Shown here: positions 54,867 to 63,426 of the stretch, piece after piece | Layout of the letters: each line of letters starts with the position of its first letter | Position numbering within the stretch: position 1 is the first letter of the stretch | From: JAJCYK01 sp965212195 | GTDB taxonomy: Bacteria > Bacteroidota > Bacteroidia > Cytophagales > Cyclobacteriaceae | Direction: 5' to 3' | Length of the DNA: 64,000 nt | NCBI GenBank assembly: GCA_965212195.1 | Contig: CBDBUW010000013.1 | Span: forward strand, 1-64,000 | Made by a program: the position numbers and the translations under genes | The notes under the pieces: generated by a model | What the model saw: the letters and a program-made list of their open reading frames with translations, nothing else | What the model was told of the DNA's origin: nothing | Database searches by the model: none

Positions 54867-56855
54867 ATGTCGTCCTCCACGGATCTTATCGACCCCCGAG
54901 CTTATTGCAACAGTTTGACCCGGTATTCCCGAAGGAAGTCCTTGGAGGTGAATATTGGGGGTATTCCACTGGGAGGCCATCACCCCATACGCATACAATC
55001 CATGACTACCGTCGATACTATGGACACCCCGGGCTCGGTGGCGCAGATACGCCGTATGGTTGAATCCGGATGTGAATACGTAAGAATCACCGCCCCCAGT
55101 ATTAATGAAGCGCAAAATCTACGGCAAATCAAGGAGCAACTGAGCAAGGAAAGTATAATGGTGCCTTTAATCGCGGATATTCATTTCACGCCAAATGCCG
55201 CGGAGCTGGCTGCTCGAATAGTAGAGAAGGTGCGCATTAATCCAGGCAACTATGCGGACAAGAAGAAATTCCAGACCATTGAGTATACAGAAGCCTCTTA
55301 TGCAGAGGAACTAGAGCGCATCCGGCATCGGTTTACACCGCTAGTGGAGATCTGCAAGGAATACGGGACCGCCATGCGCATTGGTACCAATCACGGTTCA
55401 TTGTCGGACCGGATAATGAGTCGCTATGGAGATACTCCATTGGGGATGGTAGAATCTGCTTTGGAATTTTTGCGAATCTGCGAAGATCTGAACTATCACC
55501 AGATCGTCTTAAGTATGAAGGCCAGTAATACCCAAGTGATGGTGCAGGCTTACCGCCTGTTGGTGAATAAATTACAGGCAGAGGGACTAAAGCCATATCC
55601 TTTACACCTAGGTGTCACTGAGGCTGGTGAAGGTGAAGACGGCCGCATTAAATCTGCAGTAGGCATCGGGAGCTTGCTAGAGGATGGGCTGGGGGATACC
55701 GTTCGGGTCAGCTTAACGGAAGAGCCGGAATTTGAGGCCCCGGTAGCCAAGATGTTGGTCGACCGATACGCAGATAGAGGGCAGCATGCTCCTATTCCTG
55801 AGGTCACTTCCAGCCCGCTGGACCCCTTTAGTTATCACCGTAGAGAGACGCACCGGGTTAGTAATTTTGGCGGTGGACAAGTGCCAAGAGTGGTTGCTGA
55901 CCTACGTTCACTGAATGAAATAACCTACAAGGATCTGAAAAGCATCGGACATTTTTATCTGCCGGAATTGGATAAATGGAAGATGAACGACCTGGGAGCT
56001 GACTATGTTTACACCGGCAGTGGTAACATTTCATTTATGTTGCCTAACGGCTTAAAAGAAATAGTAGACTACGACGTCTGGCAAGAACTTAATGATCCCC
56101 ATAAGTTTCCTCTGATGGAGGCCGAACAGCTGGCAGATGGCGCTACAACCCACCCGGACTTGAACTTTCTGCGGCTTCAACCTCATCAACTTGAGGAGGT
56201 CAAGCAGCAGATAAAAGATTTGAACAATATGGTGATTTGGCTGGAATCCGATAATCTGCACGCCCGCGCTGACCTTCGCCGTTTCTTTTTTGGCCTAGTG
56301 AATGATCGATGTGAACACCCGGTATTGATCTGCCGCAGCTATTCAACCCCCGTAGTAGAGCAGCTGCAATTAATGGCAGCTACAGATGTGGGGTCCCTTC
56401 TGATCGACGGATTGGGGGATGGTATTTTTCTGGGACAGGACATGCAACCCCAACAAAATAAAGAAGCCCTTCTGGAGGCCATCAAGCAGTACAATCAAAC
56501 TTCATTTGGGATCCTACAGGCCGCCCGTACCCGAATGACTAAAACAGAGTACATCAGTTGCCCTTCGTGCGGAAGAACCTTGTTCGATTTGCAGGAGACC
56601 ACTGCCATGATACGTGCCCGCACCGATCACTTAAAAGGGGTGAAGATCGGAATTATGGGATGTATCGTGAACGGTCCAGGTGAAATGGCAGATGCTGATT
56701 ACGGATATGTGGGTTCAGGTAAAGGCAAGATCACCTTGTACCGGGGACAGGAAGTGGTACAGCGATCAGTACCTACGGCAAATGCCGTAGACGCTTTGAT
56801 CGATATAATAAAAGATGACGGTCAGTGGATCGAACCGGGTGAGCCCTTAAATTGA
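54867..56855 (+). CDS. ispG: 4-hydroxy-3-methylbut-2-enyl-diphosphate synthase (large form)
   Basis: The 662-residue enzyme performs the sixth MEP-pathway step, converting MEcPP to HMBPP. The TIM barrel starts VNIGGIPLGGHHPIRIQSMT, VRITAPSINEAQ, PLIADIHFTP. A middle insert of about 250 residues (about 290-540), typical of plants, chlamydiae and Bacteroidota, separates it from the C-terminal domain. The [4Fe-4S] ligands are Cys565 and Cys568 in CPSCGRTLFD, Cys599 in IMGCIVNGPGEM and probably Glu606. Start ATG 54867 gives the normal length. A small DUF6728-like gene follows within 6 bp. Confidence 0.95.
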   Translation: MSSSTDLIDPRAYCNSLTRYSRRKSLEVNIGGIPLGGHHPIRIQSMTTVDTMDTPGSVAQIRRMVESGCEYVRITAPSINEAQNLRQIKEQLSKESIMVPLIADIHFTPNAAELAARIVEKVRINPGNYADKKKFQTIEYTEASYAEELERIRHRFTPLVEICKEYGTAMRIGTNHGSLSDRIMSRYGDTPLGMVESALEFLRICEDLNYHQIVLSMKASNTQVMVQAYRLLVNKLQAEGLKPYPLHLGVTEAGEGEDGRIKSAVGIGSLLEDGLGDTVRVSLTEEPEFEAPVAKMLVDRYADRGQHAPIPEVTSSPLDPFSYHRRETHRVSNFGGGQVPRVVADLRSLNEITYKDLKSIGHFYLPELDKWKMNDLGADYVYTGSGNISFMLPNGLKEIVDYDVWQELNDPHKFPLMEAEQLADGATTHPDLNFLRLQPHQLEEVKQQIKDLNNMVIWLESDNLHARADLRRFFFGLVNDRCEHPVLICRSYSTPVVEQLQLMAATDVGSLLIDGLGDGIFLGQDMQPQQNKEALLEAIKQYNQTSFGILQAARTRMTKTEYISCPSCGRTLFDLQETTAMIRARTDHLKGVKIGIMGCIVNGPGEMADADYGYVGSGKGKITLYRGQEVVQRSVPTANAVDALIDIIKDDGQWIEPGEPLN

Positions 56856-56860
56856 CAACT

Positions 56861-57055
56861 ATGGGAGAATCAAAAAAGAAAAATTCATTCAAAGACTATT
56901 TTCAAGTTGGAGAAGCTCTAGGATATTTTTTCCGAAAGAAAGATCCCAGTCGCCCCAGCAATTTCAATATACGTATGATGCACGGCATCAATAAGATCTC
57001 CATCATTGTGTTCTTGCTGGGGGTCATTTTCCTTATTGTAAAAAAGCTCTTTTAG
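56861..57055 (+). CDS. Small single-pass membrane protein (DUF6728-like)
   Basis: The 64-residue protein (MGESKKKNSFKDYFQVGEAL...NIRMMHGINKISIIVFLLG) has a basic N-terminus and one C-terminal membrane helix (about 43-62). Such proteins regularly follow ispG or similar genes in Bacteroidota and have no known function. ATG 56861 is preferred; an in-frame TTG at 56852 would overlap the ispG stop. Confidence 0.7.
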   Translation: MGESKKKNSFKDYFQVGEALGYFFRKKDPSRPSNFNIRMMHGINKISIIVFLLGVIFLIVKKLF

Positions 57056-57530
57056 GGAGAAACTTTGGCTGACAGTTCAAGAGATAAAATTAGAATTGTG
57101 GGTAATTTGGACCCTGTATAATCCCTAATAATCGATTCCTTACAACAAATTGTTTGGCTAGAGATATTGGATAATGAGCCTTTTTATCTTAAAACAACTA
57201 AAATGTGATCTTTTCCAGTATAAGGTACTCACTGTCTCTATATAAAAATAATCCTATACAGTATTGAAATAATAAAAACTCACCTCATGGAGGCAATAGG
57301 TCGCCGTTAAATTTGAAGACTGGGGGAATAGAAAAAGGGAAATACTAGCAGCTTTACATCATGTAAGATTTAACCTGCAATAAGTTTTAAATTAGGCGCT
57401 AATAGCAATATTTTTGACTGTTCTTTGTTATTAGAGCACAAGTGTTAACAGGTGATTGCCTTGTAAAACCATGTAGGGAGGGGGGCGTCACTGATTATAT
57501 ATTAGAGGTGGTTAATTGCCCCAAAGTTGC
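57056..57530. other. AT-rich intergenic region
   Basis: No gene is seen. It holds a TTACATCATGTAA palindrome (57354-57366) and a G-run near 57477-57485. It probably contains the promoter of the acidic/basic-rich lipoprotein gene. Confidence 0.45.
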
Positions 57531-58442
57531 ATGAGGAATCTTGTTCTTATTGGCTTGGGACTGGCCGTGGTGGCCAGTATGTTTTCTTGTAAGAGTAATC
57601 ATATTTGTCCTTCATTCGAGAGTGCTTATATTCTGGACCAGGAGATTAGGGACCAGACTTTCTCCCTATTTGACGAAGATACCCTCCCCAAAGAAGATTT
57701 CATAGTTAGAAAAGATAAGAACGGTATCATTAAAAGCGTAAAGTACAAACGCAAACGCGATGAAATGCTTACCGTAAAGATGGAAACCATCTTTCCCCAA
57801 GTGGATCCCCCAGATACCATGCTGCTGGCGGAACAAGATCTTACCCCAGAGCAAATTGAGCAAATCTTAAGTGAAGGCGAACAACCAATCAACCACTACA
57901 ATGTAGATCAGATCTATTATATGCGGCACTTTGGGCAATACCTGCCGATGCCTGAGGAGCCTGGTGCCCGGATTGTTGACGAAGAAGGATTGGAGGATGA
58001 CATCATACCTCTGGAAGAGCCCAAAGTGAAGAAACGCAAAAAGTGGCAATTCTGGAAAAAGAAAGAACCCGTGGTTGAAGAAAGCGATAGTATAGATTAC
58101 GGGTTTGAGGAAGACGCGGACCCTTTTGAAGACTTTGATGATGACCAGATTGACAAAGAGAAACTCAGCAAGAAGGAGCTTCGTCAATTAGAGCAGCAGG
58201 AAAAGGAAGAAGTGGAAGAAGAACAACGTCTGCGTGAGCCTACCATTATTGATCTGGAGGACTTCGAGAAGAACAGAGGAAATCCTCAGACTCCCACCGA
58301 GGACGAAGGACTGTTTAAGAAGAAGAAAAATAAAAAAGCTAAACCCAAGGGTGAGAAGAAGATCAAGATTGGATTTGGCAAGAAAAAGAATAAAACTGAA
58401 AGCGTGGAGCTTATTGAGGACGAGGAACAAAGGCACCCTTAA
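57531..58442 (+). CDS. Lys/Glu-rich lipoprotein of unknown function
   Basis: The 303-residue protein has a lipoprotein-type signal (MRNLVLIGLGLAVVASMFSC). Residues 22-135 form a possible folded region (SNHICPSFESAYILDQEIRD, QIYYMRHFGQYLP). The remainder is low-complexity, alternating Lys-rich (KKRKKWQFWKKKEP, KKKKNKKAKPKGEKK) and Glu/Asp-rich blocks. ATG 57531 is chosen because the signal begins there. The long charged tail suggests a linker reaching through the periplasm. Its stop overlaps that of leuS. Confidence 0.7.
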   Translation: MRNLVLIGLGLAVVASMFSCKSNHICPSFESAYILDQEIRDQTFSLFDEDTLPKEDFIVRKDKNGIIKSVKYKRKRDEMLTVKMETIFPQVDPPDTMLLAEQDLTPEQIEQILSEGEQPINHYNVDQIYYMRHFGQYLPMPEEPGARIVDEEGLEDDIIPLEEPKVKKRKKWQFWKKKEPVVEESDSIDYGFEEDADPFEDFDDDQIDKEKLSKKELRQLEQQEKEEVEEEQRLREPTIIDLEDFEKNRGNPQTPTEDEGLFKKKKNKKAKPKGEKKIKIGFGKKKNKTESVELIEDEEQRHP

Positions 58443-61156
58443 ACTACCACATTCACTATCTTTCCGGGAACTACAATAACCTTCTTAGGTGTTTTTTCTC
58501 CCACCCATCTTTGGATCACCTCAGCGGCTAGAACTTCCCTCTCGATATCCTCTTTTGCCATATCAAGAGCGAATTTCATTTTTGCCCGCATTTTGCCGTT
58601 TACTGATACCGGATATTCATGGGTGTCTTCCTGCAAATAGGCCTCATTAACCTCGGGGAATGCAGCCAACGTAACGCTTTCGGTTTTTCCCAGTACTTCC
58701 CATAGTTCTTCCGACAAATGAGGGGCAAAAGGAGCAATGGCCACTACCAAATCTTCCAATATGGCCCTTTTATGGCATTTGGCTGTTGTCAGTTCATTCA
58801 CACAGATCATAAAAGCACTTACGGCAGTATTTAGTGAGAGCCGCTCGATGTCAACGGCTACTTTCTTGATAGTGCCATGTGTGATCTTCAACTCTTCCGG
58901 GGTGGGAACTTCGTCGTTTATTAGTAGTTGCCCGGTATCATTGAAAAACAATCGCCAAAATTTTCTCAGAAACTTAAATACTCCGTCGATACCGTGGGTG
59001 CTCCAGGGTTTACCCTGTTCCAAAGGTCCCAAAAACATCTCATACATGCGCATGGTATCCGCTCCGTAGCGATTGATGATGTGATCAGGACTCACCACAT
59101 TGAGCTTGGACTTGGACATTTTCTCAACTTCGGCTCCACAGATGTATTTTCCGTCCTCCAAAATAAACTCGGCATCCTTTAAATCGGGTTGCCAGTTTTT
59201 AAAGGCTTCCGTATCCAACACATCGTTGCGGCATAGATTAATGTCCACATGTATGGCCGTGGTCTGGTATTGTTCCTTTAGATTCAGGGATACGAATGTG
59301 TTGCTGTCTTTAATGCGGTAGGCAAAGTTGCTTCGTCCCTGTATCATTCCCTGATTGACTAACTTTTGAAAGGGCTCGTCAGTGGGAACATAATTAAGGT
59401 CATGGAGCACCTTATGCCAGAATCGTGCATAGAGTAAATGCAATACAGCATGTTCCGCACCCCCAATGTATAGGTCGACCGGACTCCAATAGTTGAGTAG
59501 ATCTTTATCGGCAATGGCCTGGTCATTATGGGGATCCATAAAGCGCAGGTAATACCAGCAGGACCCTGCCCACTGCGGCATAGTATTCGTTTCACGTTTG
59601 GCCGGTTCACCGGTTACCGGGCAGGTTGTATTTACCCAGGATTCCGCCTTGGCTAAGGGGCTTTCACCGTCTTGGGTGGGTTTGTAGTCTTCAACTTCCG
59701 GTAGAACCACCGGTAATTGATCTTCCGGAACTGCCACCGTTCCTTCTGTTTCACTATGGATCAAGGGTATGGGCTCTCCCCAATAGCGTTGACGGGTAAA
59801 GATCCAATCTCTTAACTTATAATTGACCGCCGCCTTTCCATGGCCTTCCTTCTCGATACGGTCGATGATCAACTTAGTGAATTCCCGGCTGTCTATTCCA
59901 TTGTATTCATCTGAATTTATCATGATGCCATGCCCAGCATAAAACTCTTCAGTTTGGGAGGTGCCGTCCTCACTTACGACGGGGATTATAGGCAGCTCAA
60001 ACTTTTTAGCGAACTCAAAATCCCTTTCATCACCGCCGGGAACGGCCATTACTGCACCTGTTCCGTAAGAGATCAATACATAGTCCGATATCCATATGGG
60101 GATCTGTTGCTGGTTAATGGGATTCGTGGCATAAGCTCCTGTGAACACTCCTGTTTTGGACTTATCTAAGTCTGTTCGCTCCAGATCGCTCTTTTTGCTG
60201 GACTGTTCCAGATAAGCATTGACATTTGTACGCTGTTCATCGGTGGTAAAGGTGCTGACCAAAGGATGTTCCGGGGCCAGTACCATATAGGTCACCCCGT
60301 ATATGGTATCGGGTCTAGTAGTAAATACCTTAATGTTGGCGCCAGAAGTTACCTCTGGAAAATTAACCTCCGCTCCATAGGACTTGCCAATCCAATTTCT
60401 TTGGGAGGTCTTGATAGATTCCGGCCAATCCAATTGCTCCAATCCCTCCAGCAATCGATCGGAATAACTAGTAATGCGTAGCATCCACTGTCGCATTGGT
60501 TTGCGAATGACAGGGTGCCCGCCTCTTTCACTGACTCCTCCCACTACTTCTTCATTGGCTAATACCGTGCCCAAAGCAGGACACCAATTCACCGCGATCT
60601 CGTCTTGATAAGCTAAACGCTTGCTGTTTATAAAATCTTGTTCTTGTTTTTTATCAAGTCCATCAGGGATCTCCAACTGCTCGATGGGCTTCGCTTTATT
60701 GTCCCCCTCATCATAAAAGCTATTGAATAGCTTCAAGAAGATCCATTGGGTCCAGCGGTAATAAGAAGGATCGCTGGTTCTTAACTCGCGCTTCCAGTCG
60801 TAAGAAAATCCCAGCACCTCCAACTGCTCTTTAAAACGCTTAATATTTTCGTCGGTGGTAATGGCGGGATGCTGCCCAGTTTTTATGGCGTACTGCTCGG
60901 CAGGCAAACCGAAGGAATCGAAGCCCATAGGGTGAAGCACATGGTATCCCTGAGCGCGTTTATACCGGGAAACAATGTCGGTGGCAATATATCCCAATGG
61001 ATGACCCACGTGGAGCCCGGCTCCTGAGGGATAAGGAAACATATCCAAAATATAAAACTTGGGCTTTTGGGTATCATTTGTCGTTTGGTAGATCTGCTGA
61101 TCTTTCCAGTTTTGTTGCCACTTCTTTTCAATTCGCTGAAAATCGTACTCGCTCAT
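58439..61156 (-). CDS. leuS: Leucine-tRNA ligase
   Basis: The 905-residue class I synthetase has the HIGH-type LHVGHPLGY after MFPYPSGAG, the CP1 editing domain (about 220-430; TRPDTIYGVTYMVLAPEHPL), and KMSKS at the end of a linker (VEKMSKSKLNVVSPD), followed by the anticodon-binding domain. It charges tRNA-Leu and edits mischarged products. An ATG at 61156 (MSEYDFQRIEKKW) is preferred over TTG at 61165. A strong -7 promoter box lies at 61182-61189. Confidence 0.97.
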   Translation of the reverse strand: MSEYDFQRIEKKWQQNWKDQQIYQTTNDTQKPKFYILDMFPYPSGAGLHVGHPLGYIATDIVSRYKRAQGYHVLHPMGFDSFGLPAEQYAIKTGQHPAITTDENIKRFKEQLEVLGFSYDWKRELRTSDPSYYRWTQWIFLKLFNSFYDEGDNKAKPIEQLEIPDGLDKKQEQDFINSKRLAYQDEIAVNWCPALGTVLANEEVVGGVSERGGHPVIRKPMRQWMLRITSYSDRLLEGLEQLDWPESIKTSQRNWIGKSYGAEVNFPEVTSGANIKVFTTRPDTIYGVTYMVLAPEHPLVSTFTTDEQRTNVNAYLEQSSKKSDLERTDLDKSKTGVFTGAYATNPINQQQIPIWISDYVLISYGTGAVMAVPGGDERDFEFAKKFELPIIPVVSEDGTSQTEEFYAGHGIMINSDEYNGIDSREFTKLIIDRIEKEGHGKAAVNYKLRDWIFTRQRYWGEPIPLIHSETEGTVAVPEDQLPVVLPEVEDYKPTQDGESPLAKAESWVNTTCPVTGEPAKRETNTMPQWAGSCWYYLRFMDPHNDQAIADKDLLNYWSPVDLYIGGAEHAVLHLLYARFWHKVLHDLNYVPTDEPFQKLVNQGMIQGRSNFAYRIKDSNTFVSLNLKEQYQTTAIHVDINLCRNDVLDTEAFKNWQPDLKDAEFILEDGKYICGAEVEKMSKSKLNVVSPDHIINRYGADTMRMYEMFLGPLEQGKPWSTHGIDGVFKFLRKFWRLFFNDTGQLLINDEVPTPEELKITHGTIKKVAVDIERLSLNTAVSAFMICVNELTTAKCHKRAILEDLVVAIAPFAPHLSEELWEVLGKTESVTLAAFPEVNEAYLQEDTHEYPVSVNGKMRAKMKFALDMAKEDIEREVLAAEVIQRWVGEKTPKKVIVVPGKIVNVVV

Positions 61157-61181
61157 GCTAAACAATGAAATAAATCGGATG

Positions 61182-61189
61182 CAAAAATA
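61182..61189 (-). promoter_or_regulatory. Bacteroidota -7 box TATTTTTG (followed by CATCC) before leuS
   Basis: An exact TAnnTTTG match plus C on the minus strand, 26 bp upstream of the leuS ATG. The sequence is close to the box before the WbpM-like gene (TATCTTTGCATCG). Confidence 0.55.
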
Positions 61190-61730
61190 AGTGATTTTGC
61201 CGGTACCTCTAAGGATTCGTTAAAATATGCACCGGATTGAGCAAATTCGACGGCAATTTATCAAAGATTGCTTGGCCGGTGTCATGTTCCGGTACTATCG
61301 GATCTTATATTGGAAGAAAACAGTTTGCAAATGTCCATCACCTAGGTGACCCAGTAACTCGCGCCGTATCGCCTCAGGCACCTCGAAAATGGTGGAGGTG
61401 GCGGGGTTGGGCGGGGACCCCATCTTAATATGTATATCTTTATTAAGAGTAACCCTGACCAGGATCAAGTCGATGCATCCCCTGTCAAACCAAATGCATC
61501 CTTTATTAAAATCATTCATTGAATTCCAACTGTCCCAAATAGGATTTTTGACCCTTTTTAACTGGCTTAAACCACTAAAACCGTTAAAATAACTGTCCGA
61601 AAACGAACTAATTGTGTTTCATTTACGAACATATTTATTTTATTTATCTATGTAACTATATGTAAATCAGTATGTTAATAAATGGCATAAGATTCGCAGG
61701 ATCTTTAGTAAAATTAACCAACAAATACTT
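61190..61730. other. Intergenic region with GC-rich block
   Basis: No gene is supported. A block at 61310-61460 (ATATTGGAAGAAAA, then GGCGGGG..GGGGACCCC and ATTAAGAGTAA) resembles the order of similar pieces at 27175-27300. It might be a remnant of a repeated element. The pspC promoter must lie near the right end. Confidence 0.4.
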
Positions 61731-61931
61731 ATGAGCGAAAATAGATTATACAGGTCAAATAACCGGGTTATCGCAGGTGTCTGCGGAGGACTAGCGGATT
61801 ATTTAGGGTGGGATACCACACTAGTTCGTTTGCTATATCTGGTGATTTCCATTGCAAGCGCAGCATTTCCTGGCACTCTAGTGTACATCATTTTATGGAT
61901 CGTAATGCCTAAGGCCCCTATTACCGGCTAA
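61731..61931 (+). CDS. PspC domain membrane protein
   Basis: The 66-residue protein matches the PspC family: LYRSNNRVIAGVCGGLADYL, then GWDTTLVRLLYLVISI and a membrane helix ending LVYIILWIVMPKA. PspC members are small envelope proteins linked to membrane stress. It has no psp neighbours. The stop overlaps that of the convergent DUF3667 gene. Confidence 0.92.
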   Translation: MSENRLYRSNNRVIAGVCGGLADYLGWDTTLVRLLYLVISIASAAFPGTLVYIILWIVMPKAPITG

Positions 61932-62740
61932 GCTCCGCCACTCTTTGTCAGGGCGACTATAAGACCCACTACAAAGCCGATCAGAGCCATCAAGATCATA
62001 AATCCGATATAACTTAAAAAGAAAACCAGCACCATCTTAAGGCCGCCTAGAAATTTGTTATTGGGCTTATAGAATGCAATAGCCGTCCAGATGAGATAGC
62101 CTACGGATACTACAAACCCTATGGCGATGTTATAGTAACCGCTGGCCTTGAAAACCAAGGCCGCCGTAATATTGAGAATTACTAAATGGCCGTAGGCGTA
62201 AAAAGGTAATATTATATTTTCCATAAAATTGTATCCGCTTTTACGGAAAAACATAGTGGCAAACATGGCAAGAAATGGGAATTGCAACATTCCCAAGAAT
62301 TGAATGTTCTTGAAAGCTTGTTTTTGTATGGCGGCTTGCATCTCTGCCTGCTCTGCTGAAACTTCACTGTTGCCCACTGCCCCAGCCATGGAATCTTGAA
62401 TTCCTTTAGCATCTATCATATCCGCCAGATCAATATTCAGCATGGATAATAGTAACAGGTAAATCCCAAACATCACAAAATAGTAGCTTATCGGATTTAC
62501 GTATTTTTTGCGATTACCCTGAACATACTCTCGGATCACTGACCCTGGATTAGTAAATAGCCCATTCATGGTGCGGGGTAACATACCTTCCAGGCCTAAC
62601 ACACGATCCATGATGTCCCTGCCGAATTGTTTTAATGTGAGGCGGGGCACATGCAGTTTTTGTCCGCAATCTGGGCAAAATGTACCACTTCCCGGGTTCC
62701 CGCAGTTTACGCAATTATTGCTGGTGGCGGTGTCATTCAT
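61928..62740 (-). CDS. DUF3667 membrane protein with zinc ribbon
   Basis: The 270-residue protein has an N-terminal zinc ribbon (Cys10, Cys13, Cys22, Cys25 in CVNCGNPGSGTFCPDCGQK), the family block LTLKQFGRDIMDRVLGLEGM, YVQGNRKKYVNPISYYF and about five membrane helices (about 85-265). Function is unknown; DUF3667 is frequent in Bacteroidota. The ECF sigma gene is divergent. Confidence 0.9.
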   Translation of the reverse strand: MNDTATSNNCVNCGNPGSGTFCPDCGQKLHVPRLTLKQFGRDIMDRVLGLEGMLPRTMNGLFTNPGSVIREYVQGNRKKYVNPISYYFVMFGIYLLLLSMLNIDLADMIDAKGIQDSMAGAVGNSEVSAEQAEMQAAIQKQAFKNIQFLGMLQFPFLAMFATMFFRKSGYNFMENIILPFYAYGHLVILNITAALVFKASGYYNIAIGFVVSVGYLIWTAIAFYKPNNKFLGGLKMVLVFFLSYIGFMILMALIGFVVGLIVALTKSGGA

Positions 62741-62859
62741 AAAGCTAAGCTTTTGGTTTGCTGAGGCTTAAAATAATAATACTGTATCAAGTAACAAATA
62801 GATGCTTTTTAATTGGGAGGAAAAGCCCTATATTATTATTACATCAATCATCAATCAGC

Positions 62860-63426
62860 ATGACAATCCCAGCGGACCAGTTGACCGATGGTCAACTCTG
62901 GCGTCGATTTAAAGGAGGTGACCAGGAGGCCTTGAAAGTCATTTATTTCAGGCACTACTCCATCCTCTTTAATTATGGTAAGAAACTAACTTCAAGTCCC
63001 GAACTGGCTGAGGATTGTGTACAAGATTTGTTCCTGAAGTTATGGCGAACGCAAAAAAATTTGGGCCAGGTGGTATCAATCCGGGCTTACCTTTTCAAAG
63101 CATATCGTAGGATTTTATTGGATCTGGTGAAGGTGCAAAGGAGATATACCAAGTTCACCGACTTACCGTTGGAATATGATTTAATGCTTTCTGTGGAACA
63201 GCTCACCATGCAGGATGAGAATCATAGGGAACAGTTAAACGGACTTAAAAGTGCTATTAAAAGTCTATCAAAACGCCAAAAGGAAATCGTCTACCTGTGT
63301 TTCTATGGTGGGTTTACATACAAGGAAATTGAGCAAATCATCTCAATAAAAAATCAGACTATTAGGAACTGTGTTTATGAAGCCGTAAAAACACTTCGTA
63401 AAAGTATGAATAAGGTCAAATATTAA
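62860..63426 (+). CDS. ECF RNA polymerase sigma factor
   Basis: The 188-residue protein has sigma region 2 (LKVIYFRHYSILFNYGKKLT, SPELAEDCVQDLFLKLWRTQ) and region 4 (LSKRQKEIVYLCFYGGFTYK, EIEQIISIKNQTIRNCVYEA). ATG 62860 is chosen over a longer frame from 62758 because sigma similarity begins there. It resembles the FecI/SigW-like Bacteroidota type that normally pairs with a FecR anti-sigma gene; none is in the window. It would switch genes on in response to an envelope or nutrient cue. Confidence 0.9.
   Translation: MTIPADQLTDGQLWRRFKGGDQEALKVIYFRHYSILFNYGKKLTSSPELAEDCVQDLFLKLWRTQKNLGQVVSIRAYLFKAYRRILLDLVKVQRRYTKFTDLPLEYDLMLSVEQLTMQDENHREQLNGLKSAIKSLSKRQKEIVYLCFYGGFTYKEIEQIISIKNQTIRNCVYEAVKTLRKSMNKVKY

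Noticed and set aside
49085..57374. The 14-mer ATGTAAGATTTAAC occurs at 49085-49098 and 57361-57374
   Set aside because: Two matching 14-mers are expected by chance in a 64-kb AT-rich window; the flanks do not align.
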